Source of the DNA: Micromonospora pattaloongensis
Lineage (GTDB): Bacteria > Actinomycetota > Actinomycetes > Mycobacteriales > Micromonosporaceae
DNA length: 64,000 bases
Reading direction: 5' to 3'
Assembly: GCF_900107255.1 (NCBI RefSeq)
Contig: NZ_FNPH01000004.1
Span: forward strand, 372,001 to 436,000
The notes below the pieces were generated by a model that did no database searches, had not been told where the DNA came from, and saw only the letters and a program-made list of their open reading frames with translations. Both the position numbers and the translations under genes were made by a program. Shown in pieces: positions 8,273 through 16,331 of the stretch (position 1 is its first letter; every line of letters begins with the position of its first letter).

Positions 8273-9001
8273 TCAGGCCGATACACCCCCGCCGGCCGCC
8301 CGGATGGGGACCGGGTCGACGTCGCCACCGGGCCGGGGTACCGACGAATACACCGTGGGCTTGAACCACGTGGGCAACGCGCGACGCAGGTCCTCCGGGC
8401 CGTGTATCTCAAGGTCCCCGGAGCGAAGCGCATCGAGCCAGGGCAGATCCCCCCGCCACACGGCGATCAGGCACCGCAGGCTGGCGGTGACTACGACGGC
8501 CACCTCATGGCCCGGGTCGCTGTCGCAGACGTCGGCGTCGGTCGGGGTGATCACCAGCCACCAGTCACGCAGTCGCGGCGCCACGGCATGGAAACGGAAC
8601 TGGACCACAGTGCGTCGGTCCGGCACAGCCGCGTGCGCGATGTTGCGGCGCATGTCCCACAGCAGCAGCTTCGGGTCGAGGTCCTGGTCACCGAGCTTGC
8701 CGATCCACCGGACACCCCAGGCACCGAGCGCCATGACGATCGGCTCGAGCTCTCGCCCAGCCGGAGTCAACAGGTACCGGACCTCGGTGCCCTCCGGTCG
8801 CCGCTCCACGACGCCCGCGTTGACCAGTTGACGCAGCCGTTTCGACAGCAGCGAGGGCGACATCCGCGGCAGGCCGCGGCGCAGCTCGTTGAAGTGGTGG
8901 CTTCCGGCGACCAGTTCTCGAACGACGAGCATCGTCCAGCGCTCGTCGAGTAGCTCCATGGCTTTGGCTACCGGGCAGAACTGATGGTACGAGCCTCCCA
9001 T
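8273..9001 (-). CDS. HxlR-family transcriptional regulator with C-terminal SCP2-like extension
   Basis: A 242-residue protein. Residues 1-105 are an HxlR winged helix with the conserved cysteine C9 (YHQFCPVAKAMELL), ERWTMLVVRELVAG, FNELRRGLPRMSPSLLSKRL and the wing RRPEGTEVRYLLTPAG. Residues 120-225 resemble the sterol-carrier/SCP2-like domain seen in many actinobacterial HxlR proteins (FRFHAVAPRLRDWWLVI, LRCLIAVWRGDLPWLDALRSG). It is divergent from the methyltransferase gene and probably regulates it and itself. The start is ATG 9001; the frame continues further but upstream sequence belongs to the divergent gene. Confidence 0.88.
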   Translation of the reverse strand: MGGSYHQFCPVAKAMELLDERWTMLVVRELVAGSHHFNELRRGLPRMSPSLLSKRLRQLVNAGVVERRPEGTEVRYLLTPAGRELEPIVMALGAWGVRWIGKLGDQDLDPKLLLWDMRRNIAHAAVPDRRTVVQFRFHAVAPRLRDWWLVITPTDADVCDSDPGHEVAVVVTASLRCLIAVWRGDLPWLDALRSGDLEIHGPEDLRRALPTWFKPTVYSSVPRPGGDVDPVPIRAAGGGVSA

Positions 9002-9036
9002 GCGGGAACGGTAGGCCGGCCGTGGCGGCCGGTCCA

Positions 9037-9051
9037 GTACAGATGCAGTAC
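9037..9051. promoter_or_regulatory. Candidate HxlR operator (repeated GTAC)
   Basis: GTAC-N7-GTAC, with the wider repeat CAGTAC-N5-CAGTAC, lies in the 111-base gap between the divergent hxlR and methyltransferase starts. HxlR-type regulators often recognise paired GTAC half-sites. This assignment is by position and pattern only. Confidence 0.4.
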
Positions 9052-9112
9052 TAGGCCCGGCTACGTCACCGCTCCTACGGTCGATGTCGGACAACCCGAT
9101 GGGAGGACGGCC

Positions 9113-9949
9113 ATGACCGCACCGATGGACGCGCTCAAGGCAGACCGGGCGCTCAAGACCAGGCACCGCGCGATGTGGGCCCTCGGGGACTATCCAGCGG
9201 TCGCCGCCGAGGTCATCCCGGCAGTCGGTCGGGTGCTGGTGGAAGCGTGCGGGGTCGGGCCGGGTCAGCGAGTCCTGGACGTCGCGGCCGGGTCGGGCAA
9301 CGCGGCCATCCCGGCAGCGCTGGCCGGCGGGGAGGTGGTGGCCAGCGACCTGACGCCGGAACTGCTGGAGGCCGGCGAGCGCGCAGCGGCGCAACAGGGC
9401 GCGCAATTACAGTGGCGCCAAGCCGACGCGGAGAGCTTGCCGTTCGCCACCGGCGAGTTCGACGTCGTCATGTCGTGCCTCGGAGTCATGTTCGCGCCGC
9501 ACCATCAGACCAGCGCGGACGAGCTTGTCAGGGTGTCCCGTCCAGGGGGCGTCATCGGGCTGCTCAACTGGACCCCCGAGGGGTTCATCGGGCAGATGTT
9601 CGCCGTCATGAAGCCGTACGCCGCGCCCCCGCCGGCCGGCGCACAGCCGCCGCCGCTGTGGGGTGACCCCGACTACGTCAGTGCCCTCTTCGGCGACCGG
9701 ATCACCGATGTCACCGCGGAACGGAAGACCGTCCGCGTGGATCGGTTCCCCACGGCGGAGGCGTTCCGCGACTTCTTCAAGAGCCGGTACGGGCCGACCA
9801 TCGCCACGTACCGCAACGTCGCCGAACATCCCGAACGCGTCGACGCCCTGGACCATGAACTCGCTGAACTCGCCCGCCGGCATGACCTGGGTGCAGGAGC
9901 GATGGATTGGGAGTACCTGCTGTTCACCGCTCGCAGGGCACGGTCATAG
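9113..9949 (+). CDS. Class I SAM-dependent methyltransferase (UbiE-like)
   Basis: A 278-residue protein with the Rossmann methyltransferase core: motif I RVLDVAAGSGNAA (53-65), acidic loop VVASDLTPELLEAGER, motif II QADAESLPFATGEFDVVMSC and motif III VSRPGGVIGLLNW. The C-terminal part (170-278) is a lid-like domain often found in Methyltransf_11/25 enzymes acting on small molecules. The substrate is unknown. ATG 9113 follows GGGAGG (9101-9106). It is divergent from the HxlR regulator, and its last 26 bases overlap the convergent GlxA-type gene. Confidence 0.88.
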   Translation: MTAPMDALKADRALKTRHRAMWALGDYPAVAAEVIPAVGRVLVEACGVGPGQRVLDVAAGSGNAAIPAALAGGEVVASDLTPELLEAGERAAAQQGAQLQWRQADAESLPFATGEFDVVMSCLGVMFAPHHQTSADELVRVSRPGGVIGLLNWTPEGFIGQMFAVMKPYAAPPPAGAQPPPLWGDPDYVSALFGDRITDVTAERKTVRVDRFPTAEAFRDFFKSRYGPTIATYRNVAEHPERVDALDHELAELARRHDLGAGAMDWEYLLFTARRARS

Positions 9950-10943
9950 GCGGATCATCAGCGCGGGGCGTCGTGCCGCCTGAGCCCTTGTGGACGCTGC
10001 GGTACCGCGATGGGGGAATCCCGTACCGCGCCAGGAACGCCAGGCGGAGCGTCTCGGCCGAGCCGAACCCGCATCGCGCCGCGACGCCTGGCAGCGGCAA
10101 CGATGTGGTAGCGAGAAGGCGTGCGGCTGCGGCCGTGCGGGCGTGCCGGATGAAGCGGCCCGGCGTCTGGCCGAGGGACGTCAGGAACAGCCGGGTGAGG
10201 TGGCGTGGGCTGACCCCGGCCACGGCGGCTAACGCTGTCGTGCTGAGGTCGCCGTCGAGGTTCGCGTTGACGTGGTCGAGTATCCGCCGGACCATCTCAT
10301 GGGCGGGGGGCGGTCCGGCCGTGAAGATGCTCATCTGTGCCTGATTGCCGGGGCGTTGCAGGTACGTCACCAGGTCGCGGGCGAGCATCCGGGCAAGTTC
10401 GACGCCGTGGTCCTCCTCGATGAAGGCCAGTGTGAGGTCCAGGGCGCTGGTGACGCCGGCGGCAGTCGTGATCCTGCCGTCGCGGATGTAGATCGGGTCC
10501 GGGTCGACGTGGATGTGGGGGTACTCGGCCGCGAGCGCGTCGGCGAACCGCCAGTGGGTCGTCGCGCGCTTGCCATCGAGCAGTCCCGCGGCGGCCAGAA
10601 CACTGGCGCCGGTGCACACTGACGCGACCCGCCGGCTCACCTGGGCGAGCCGCTGAACGTGGGCGACGACCAGGGGATTCGCGGCGGCACGAGCGTGGCC
10701 GAGGCCGCCTGAGATGATCAATGTGTCGAGGGGGCCGGTGAGCCGTTCGAGCGCCTGGCCGCTGTGCAGTACCACACCGGGACCGCACGTGATCGGGTGT
10801 CCCCCCGGGCTGACCACGGTGACCTGGTACGGCGTTCGCACCTCGCCGGTCGCATTCGCCATGCCCAGGCTCGTCGTCACGCAGGCGATGTCCAGCAGTT
10901 CGGCGTCGTCGTAGCCGACGATCGCGACCGGACGTACGTTCAT
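9924..10943 (-). CDS. GlxA-type regulator: DJ-1/PfpI domain plus AraC DNA-binding domain
   Basis: A 339-residue protein. Residues 1-185 form a DJ-1/PfpI class I glutamine-amidotransferase-like domain (VAIVGYDDAELLDIAC, LIISGGLGHA, and the nucleophile-elbow cysteine in VASVCTGASVLAAAGLL). Residues 220-320 are an AraC-type double HTH (STTALAAVAGVSPRHLTRLF and RCGFGSAETLRLAFLARYG). Members control catabolic or detoxification genes, and the DJ-1 domain probably senses a ligand. The ATG at 10943 is the natural start; the open frame upstream has no homology. The nearest divergent partner is the membrane protein gene at 11043. Confidence 0.9.
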   Translation of the reverse strand: MNVRPVAIVGYDDAELLDIACVTTSLGMANATGEVRTPYQVTVVSPGGHPITCGPGVVLHSGQALERLTGPLDTLIISGGLGHARAAANPLVVAHVQRLAQVSRRVASVCTGASVLAAAGLLDGKRATTHWRFADALAAEYPHIHVDPDPIYIRDGRITTAAGVTSALDLTLAFIEEDHGVELARMLARDLVTYLQRPGNQAQMSIFTAGPPPAHEMVRRILDHVNANLDGDLSTTALAAVAGVSPRHLTRLFLTSLGQTPGRFIRHARTAAAARLLATTSLPLPGVAARCGFGSAETLRLAFLARYGIPPSRYRSVHKGSGGTTPRADDPPMTVPCER

Positions 10944-11042
10944 GGACCACAAGCGTAGGCCGGACGGACCCGTATCCCACAGTTTCGGACCTGCCGCACT
11001 CCGACGGTGGCCTGCCGTGTCGATTGAGGTGACGGTGTCGGC

Positions 11043-11657
11043 ATGACACGAACCGCTCCCGTGCCGAGCACGGTCATTGACCCGGTCGGCGCCCCGGACA
11101 CGACCCGGCCGGCCGTGTGGCGGCGCGTCACGTCGGTGATCGGTCACCGCTGGCCGACGTGGCTGGCGCTCGCCCTGGCGGCCGTCATTCTGTGGGACCT
11201 CGGTGATGGTTCGGAGTTCGTGTTTCTGCTCGCCATCGCGGCTGCCGGCTACCTGTTCATGGCAGTCGCCGACCGTCCGCGCGCTACATGGCCGGTGCTG
11301 TTCGCGCTCGTGGCGACGGTTGTGGTCCTGCGGTTGCTCGACATCGACCCGTGGCCGGCACTCACCGTCGTAGCGGCAGCCTTCATCGCGCTGGGACTGA
11401 TCGGCGGGCAGCTGCGCAGGCCGGGCCTGTACGCGCTGCAATCACCGGCCGCACTCGGATTCATCGCGCTTGGCCTGGCCGCTCTGTCGGTGTCCGCCGG
11501 CATCGGACACTATCTCGTCGCTGCCGGACTGCTCGGCCACGCGGCGTGGGACGCCATCCACTGGCGCGCCAACACAATCGTCGCCCGGTCGTTCGCCGAG
11601 TGGTGCGGGGTACTGGACGTGACACTCGGCCTAGGGATCCTCATCCTTGCGCCCTGA
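11043..11657 (+). CDS. Six-span integral membrane protein of unknown function
   Basis: A 204-residue protein: a hydrophilic N-terminus of about 35 residues followed by roughly six hydrophobic segments (WLALALAAVILW, FVFLLAIAAAGYLFMAVAD, PVLFALVATVVVLRLL, LTVVAAAFIALGLIGGQL, AALGFIALGLAALSVSAGIG, GVLDVTLGLGILILAP). One internal motif, AAGLLGHAAWDAIHW, with polar residues inside the membrane, resembles DUF-type actinobacterial membrane proteins annotated near short regulators. I do not recognise a function. It is divergent from the GlxA-type regulator by 99 bases and convergent with the MFS gene. Confidence 0.7.
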   Translation: MTRTAPVPSTVIDPVGAPDTTRPAVWRRVTSVIGHRWPTWLALALAAVILWDLGDGSEFVFLLAIAAAGYLFMAVADRPRATWPVLFALVATVVVLRLLDIDPWPALTVVAAAFIALGLIGGQLRRPGLYALQSPAALGFIALGLAALSVSAGIGHYLVAAGLLGHAAWDAIHWRANTIVARSFAEWCGVLDVTLGLGILILAP

Positions 11658-11720
11658 GGCCATCAAGGCCGTTGCTCCCCTGACCATCCCGATCGCGCTG
11701 TGGGACCGGTGACGCCGCAG

Positions 11721-13001
11721 TCAACCCGGCACAGAGACCGGGGTGGTCGCGGCTGATGCGGCCGGCCGGTTCATCAGCCGCCAGGTGTGTCGGCGGACCA
11801 GCGGGTCCAGGGTGACCAACAGGTACGCCGTCCCTACTACGAGGATGCCTCCGGTGGGGCCGAGCGTCGACGCGAGCACGCCGCCGACGAGCCCGCCGAG
11901 CGGGATGCCGGCCCACGCCAGCCCGCCGACCGCGCCGAGGACGCGCGCCCGCAGGCCGGCCGGGATGCGTTCGAACTCGGCAGCGGACAGCAACGGATTG
12001 ATGGCCCCGATCAGTACCCCGCCGGCGAGCGCGACGCCCGCGACGACGGGTAGCCCGACCGGCAGCGCCAGCACGAAGATCCGCGGGACGGCACCGAGCA
12101 GGAAGGCCACGGCGTACGTGCGCCATCGCGGCAGGCGCGCGCCGTACACCGACACGAGCAGTGACCCTACGAAGGCTCCGGCGCTCAGCGCGCCGAACAC
12201 GAGCCCGACGGATGTCGCGTCATGAAAGCGCTCGGCCGCCCACACCGGGATCAGCACCGCCGTCAGCGCCTGGTCGAGCAGATTCGTCAGCAGCACCATC
12301 GCGACGATCGCCCGTAGCAGGGGGTCACGCCGGACGAAGCGTAGCCCTGCCGCGAGGTCGGCGAGGTAGCCGCCGACCCGGATGCGGTGGCCCGCTTCGG
12401 CCGGGTCCGCCTTGGCCGGGTCGGAAGCGGCTGGCCTTACCCTGACCAGCGTCGCCACCAATGCGGCGGCAAGCAGGAAGCTGACCGCGTCCAGCGCGAT
12501 GACCGCGGGCGCGCCGACCAGCGCGATCAGCACTCCGCCCAGCGGCGCGCCGATCAGCGACCCGAGGCGGTGGACGCTGTCGGCCAGCCCGGCGGCACGC
12601 TCGTTACTCCAGCCGGCGGCGGCCGCGACATCGGGCACCATCGCGTACTTCGCGTTGTCCGACGGCCCGCGGAACAGCCCGACCACCCCGACCAGCACGA
12701 GCAGGACCGGATAGGCGAGCAGGCCTGCGGCGTACAGCAAGGGCACCACGCCGAGCACCAGCCCGGCGATCAGGTCACCCCCGACGCTGGTTGTCCGTAG
12801 CCCCACGCGGTCGACCAGCGGTCCGCCGAGTACGCGTGCGGCGACCAGGGCGGCCATCTCCACGAACGCGGTGACGCCGGTCAGCAGGGCGTCGCCGGTG
12901 GTCTGCAATACGAACCAGGGCACCGCCACCACCGACATCCGGGTGCCGGCGACCGAGACCGCCTCGGCGGCGAGCAGCCCGTACGCGGAGCGCCGCCTCA
13001 C
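11721..13001 (-). CDS. MFS exporter (MFS_3, EntS-like)
   Basis: A 426-residue major facilitator with about 12 spans. Markers of the MFS_3 group include VAVPWFVLQTTGDALLTG at 25-42, ARVLGGPLVDRVGLRTTSVG (loop 2-3 motif), VGLFRGPSDNAKYAMVPDVA and LVFGALSAGAFVGSL. Such proteins export siderophores, antibiotics or other small molecules; the substrate is not apparent. Its start overlaps the stop of the ArsR-type regulator gene (ATGA), so it is co-translated with its probable repressor. Confidence 0.88.
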   Translation of the reverse strand: MRRRSAYGLLAAEAVSVAGTRMSVVAVPWFVLQTTGDALLTGVTAFVEMAALVAARVLGGPLVDRVGLRTTSVGGDLIAGLVLGVVPLLYAAGLLAYPVLLVLVGVVGLFRGPSDNAKYAMVPDVAAAAGWSNERAAGLADSVHRLGSLIGAPLGGVLIALVGAPAVIALDAVSFLLAAALVATLVRVRPAASDPAKADPAEAGHRIRVGGYLADLAAGLRFVRRDPLLRAIVAMVLLTNLLDQALTAVLIPVWAAERFHDATSVGLVFGALSAGAFVGSLLVSVYGARLPRWRTYAVAFLLGAVPRIFVLALPVGLPVVAGVALAGGVLIGAINPLLSAAEFERIPAGLRARVLGAVGGLAWAGIPLGGLVGGVLASTLGPTGGILVVGTAYLLVTLDPLVRRHTWRLMNRPAASAATTPVSVPG

Positions 13002-13714
13002 GGCCGGTCCCCGCCGGCGGCCCTGGAGGGTTCATCGGCTGCGGTACCGGACGGTTCAGCACCCGCGCCGACGGGCCGACCGTCGGACGCGGTCCGCGTC
13101 GCCAACAGCGCGTCCAGCTGGCCGCGCCGCGGGAATATCTGGAACTGCGTGGTCATCGCGACGCGTTCGGACCCGTCGCCGGCCCGGTCCGCCGCCCGTT
13201 CCCGATACCGCACCAGCAGGGCCATCATGTCGTCGGCGAGTTGCTTGGCCTCGGCGGCGGTCAGGCTGAGCGTGAGGTCGCTCATGCTGCCCGCCCGTAC
13301 CCACTCCTGCGGCCAGTCGGCCAACTCGGTGATGGACCGCTCGACGTTCTCCGCGTACATCCGCGCGACCGTGCGCAGGTAGGCCTCGCCGAGTTCACGC
13401 TCCGGCGCGTTCTGGTCGGGCACGTCGAACCAGGTCGAGCGATGGACGGCGCGCCAGAAGCGTTCCCGACCGCGGCCCAGTTCAGGTGCGTCGGTGATGA
13501 AGCCGTGGGCGGCCAGCGTGCGGAGGTGGTAGCTGGTCGCGGCGCTGGACTCGCCGAGGCTCGCGGCCAGTTGGGTGGCGGTCTGCGGGCCGTCGTGGCG
13601 CAGCGAGCCGAGCAGCCGCAGGCGCAGTGGATGGGCTACACCACGCAGCGTTCGCGCGTCGAGGACTACGTCCTGCGTGGAGTCGTACCCGGGCTTCTGC
13701 GGATCCTCAGCCAT
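12998..13714 (-). CDS. ArsR/HTH_20-type regulator of the MFS exporter
   Basis: A 238-residue regulator. The winged helix lies at about 20-95 (LRGVAHPLRLRLLGSLRHDG, ATQLAASLGESSAATSYHLR, wing GRGRERFWRAVHRSTW). A helical domain follows (100-190) with MTTQFQIFPRR, the usual end of this family; the last 35 residues are low complexity. Proteins of this type repress adjacent MFS genes. ATG 13714 is chosen because it begins the conserved domain and lies just downstream of the twin palindromes at 13729-13752. The longer frame upstream overlaps the divergent oxidoreductase. Confidence 0.85.
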   Translation of the reverse strand: MAEDPQKPGYDSTQDVVLDARTLRGVAHPLRLRLLGSLRHDGPQTATQLAASLGESSAATSYHLRTLAAHGFITDAPELGRGRERFWRAVHRSTWFDVPDQNAPERELGEAYLRTVARMYAENVERSITELADWPQEWVRAGSMSDLTLSLTAAEAKQLADDMMALLVRYRERAADRAGDGSERVAMTTQFQIFPRRGQLDALLATRTASDGRPVGAGAEPSGTAADEPSRAAGGDRP

Positions 13715-13728
13715 GGATGCCAAGATAG

Positions 13729-13752
13729 CTTTGCAAAGGAATCGTTGCAACG
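13729..13752. promoter_or_regulatory. Twin palindromic operator between the ArsR-type and LLM genes
   Basis: Two perfect 10-base palindromes, CTTTGCAAAG (13729-13738) and CGTTGCAACG (13743-13752), share the TTGCAA core and have centres 14 bases apart. They lie in the 85-base gap between the divergent regulator and LLM oxidoreductase genes, so one site array could control both. Confidence 0.6.
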
Positions 13753-13799
13753 AGTGGTTGGCATATGATGCCTGCGTTGGCCCGGCCATACTGGGGCGC

Positions 13800-14726
13800 A
13801 TGCCATCGATCACGATCAGCGTGCAGGCCGAGCCGCGTGACGCCGCGTCCTGGCTAGCACTGGCGTCCCGGCTCGACGCCGGCGGGTTCGAGGCGCTGCT
13901 GGTCGGTGACCACCCAGGTTCAGGCCCAGCACCGTGGCCCGCACTGGGCGCGGCCGCGGCCGTGACCACGAGACTGCGGTTAGGTACGTACGTGTTGCAG
14001 GCCGGGGTACGCGATCCGGTGCAGGCCGCCGCGGACGCGGCCACGCTGGATCTCCTCGCGCCAGGGCGCGTGTTGTTCGGCCTTGGGGCCGGGCACACCT
14101 TCGCCGAGTGGGAGGCAACTGGGCGTCCGCGGCCCGGGGCGGGTGACCGTGCCGGCCGCTTGGTGGAGTTCGTCGACGCTGTCTCCCGGCTCCTCAACGG
14201 TGAGACCGTCACCATCGCGGGCCATCATCTGAGCCTGTTGCGGGCGCGGCTGGATGATCTGCCCACCAGCGGACGGGTACGGCTAGTGATCGGCGGCGGG
14301 CATCGACGGATCCTCCAGGCAGCCGCCGCTCGCGCTGACGTGGTAGCGCTTTCCGGACTTGGCCGCACCCTTGCCGACGGGCACCGGCACCACGTGCGGT
14401 GGTCCCGCGCCCATCTCGACGCCATGTTGGACGTGGTGCGGGCCGAGAGCCGGCGGCTGGGTACCACGCCTGAGATCGAAGCACTGGTACAGGTCGTCAC
14501 TGTTACGAACAAGCGTGCCGAAGTGCTGGCCGAACTGGCGCAGCGACTGCCCGGTGCGACACCCGACGATCTCGCCCAGACACCATTCCTGCTGGTTGGC
14601 AGCATCGAACAGATGGCTCACCAACTCGCCCGCCAGGCTCAGCAGTTCGGGATAAGCCGCTACGTGGTTCGCGAACCCGCAGTCGACACCGCCGAGCAGC
14701 TCCTCCCATTTCTCGCTGAGCGGTAG
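13800..14726 (+). CDS. LLM-class flavin-dependent oxidoreductase
   Basis: A 308-residue TIM-barrel luciferase-like protein: FEALLVGDHPG at about 30-40, LRLGTYVLQAGVRDPVQAAA, ATLDLLAPGRVLFGLGAGH (the conserved 'TLD-xx-GR-xxGxGxG' region), then a C-terminal ADVVALSGLG and DDLAQTPFLLVGSIEQMAHQL. Family members use FMN or F420 to oxidise or reduce small molecules; which cofactor is used cannot be told from sequence alone. It is transcribed divergently from the ArsR-type/MFS pair and shares their operator, so it may modify the compound that the transporter exports. Confidence 0.85.
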   Translation: MPSITISVQAEPRDAASWLALASRLDAGGFEALLVGDHPGSGPAPWPALGAAAAVTTRLRLGTYVLQAGVRDPVQAAADAATLDLLAPGRVLFGLGAGHTFAEWEATGRPRPGAGDRAGRLVEFVDAVSRLLNGETVTIAGHHLSLLRARLDDLPTSGRVRLVIGGGHRRILQAAAARADVVALSGLGRTLADGHRHHVRWSRAHLDAMLDVVRAESRRLGTTPEIEALVQVVTVTNKRAEVLAELAQRLPGATPDDLAQTPFLLVGSIEQMAHQLARQAQQFGISRYVVREPAVDTAEQLLPFLAER

Positions 14727-15191
14727 GAGGGGCCAGGTCAGGCTTACCACCGGCGGCCAACGCGCCCTGTCATAGCCGCAATCCGCGTGACTGCGAGCGC
14801 GACCACCGTCAAGCACCACGTGCCGTCAGGATCTTCACCTTCTGCCCCGTCTCAACTGGCAGACGACACCGTCAACGGCTGCGGCCGGATGTCGCGTCAT
14901 TTCGGCTCTCACGTCTGCGACGTACCGGCGAGGTGCGACAGCAAACCCGTGCCGCACATAACTGTCATTATGATGCATCACGTTACGCAACGATCCGACT
15001 ACTCTGAGCTCGATTTCCGATTATCGGATTACTGGTAATGCCAATCCGGTAATCCCACGGTTCGCGGCCTGTCCCCCGGCGCACGCCGAGGTCGTCCGGG
15101 AACATCGCGCATCCGCCGGCGACACACCGCAGCCGTTCCTCTGATCACGCGGATCATGGCGGGGTCGTGGCGGACTAGACTGCGGCGTCGT
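14727..15191. other. Long intergenic region with AT-rich, repeat-bearing segment
   Basis: No gene is supported here. Bases 14941-15060 are far richer in A+T than the surroundings and contain the palindrome TGATGCATCA (14971-14980) and the ATTAC/GTAAT array at 15017-15055. The region probably holds the promoter and control sites of the downstream coiled-coil gene. Confidence 0.6.
15017..15055. repeat. Interleaved palindromes with ATTAC/GTAAT half-sites
   Basis: CCGATTATCGG (15017-15027), ATTACTGGTAAT (15028-15039) and the flanking GGATTAC...GTAATCC pair (15026-15055) overlap one another. This density of half-sites suggests a cooperative repressor binding site upstream of the gene at 15192. 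Confidence 0.5.
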
Positions 15192-16310
15192 ATGGATACG
15201 CCAGTCGAGGTCGCCGAAAACCGGCCGTGCGCGCACTGCGGCCGTCCCGTGCCGCAGCGGGCCGGCGCCGGTCGTCCGTTCCGTTACTGCCGCGACAACG
15301 ACGGCGCCTGCCAGCGCGCGTCGCGCAACGTGCGGATGCGCCATCGCAACGCACCGGGGCTGGCCGGGCAGGTGGCGCGGACCTGGGAGGCGGTCGACCG
15401 GCTCGACCAGGTCGTCGAGACGCTGACCGAGGCGTTGCACGGGGAGCTGTCGCCGGCCGGCGTGGAGCGGCAACTCGCCGAGGTGCGTGCCGAGGCGGCG
15501 GCGCAGATCGCGGGCGCGCAGGCCGAGCGGGACGAGGCGCGCCGCGAGGCGGAGTCCGCGGCCGCGGCAGTGGCCGCGGCCCGACAGGAGACGGCGGCCG
15601 CGGTGGCCGAGCGGGACGCGGCGCGCGGCGAGGCGGCGACCGCGACGGCCGAGGCCGCGGCGGCGACGCGCCGGGCGCAGGAGGCGGAGCAGGCGCGGGA
15701 CGCGGCGCACCAGGCGGCGAGCGCATCGGACGCGTTGCGTGTGCAGGCCGAGTCCGACCGGGATGGGGCGCGGCGCGAGCTGCAGTCGCTGCGCACGGAG
15801 CACGACGCGCTGCGCCGGGAGCTCGACGCGGTGGCACGCGAGCGCGACGGGGCCCGCACCGAGGCGGAACGGGCTACGCGGACCGCGCAGGAGGCCGTCG
15901 CGCAGGCCGACCGGGCGCGCGCGGAGACCGAGCTGGCCCGGCAGGAGGCGTCGGCGGCGACCGCGGACGCGGCGCGGGCGCGGGCGGCGGCCCAGCAGGC
16001 ACAGGCGGAGAGTGAACGGGCGCGCGCGGACGCCGGCGCGGCGCGGGCGCAGGCCGAGACGGCGGACGCCGAGCTGGCTCGGGTGCTCCCGCAACTGCAG
16101 GCGGCCCGGGACGCGGCGGCCTCCGCCGAGGCCGGGCTCGCCCAGTGGAGAGTACGGCTGGAGGCCGCCGAGGCGGACCGCGACGGCGCACAGGGCCGGG
16201 TGGCTCAGCTGTCGGCCCAGGTCAGCGACCTGGCTGCGGCGCTGGCGAGCCTCGGTGCGGCGGCCCGCCCGGCGGCCCCGGCCGCGCCGGAGGCGGCGCC
16301 GGCGGGCTGA
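15192..16310 (+). CDS. Zinc-knuckle plus long alanine-rich coiled-coil protein
   Basis: A 372-residue protein of unknown function. The N-terminus carries four cysteines, CxxC-x16-C-x6-C (C13, C16, C33, C40), in a context (CAHCGRPVPQ, FRYCRDNDGAC) that looks like a small zinc ribbon. Residues 65-345 are an almost uninterrupted Ala/Glu/Arg heptad coiled coil (for example AERDEARREAESAAAAVAAA), and the tail is Ala/Pro-rich. The architecture recalls KfrA- or SMC-like DNA-organising proteins, but no ATPase or HTH is visible. The ATG at 15192 is preferred because the protein-like sequence begins there; ATG 15156 adds 12 basic residues. It is convergent with the POT transporter. Confidence 0.75.
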   Translation: MDTPVEVAENRPCAHCGRPVPQRAGAGRPFRYCRDNDGACQRASRNVRMRHRNAPGLAGQVARTWEAVDRLDQVVETLTEALHGELSPAGVERQLAEVRAEAAAQIAGAQAERDEARREAESAAAAVAAARQETAAAVAERDAARGEAATATAEAAAATRRAQEAEQARDAAHQAASASDALRVQAESDRDGARRELQSLRTEHDALRRELDAVARERDGARTEAERATRTAQEAVAQADRARAETELARQEASAATADAARARAAAQQAQAESERARADAGAARAQAETADAELARVLPQLQAARDAAASAEAGLAQWRVRLEAAEADRDGAQGRVAQLSAQVSDLAAALASLGAAARPAAPAAPEAAPAG

Positions 16311-16331
16311 CAACGTCAGTGGATGCCGGGG

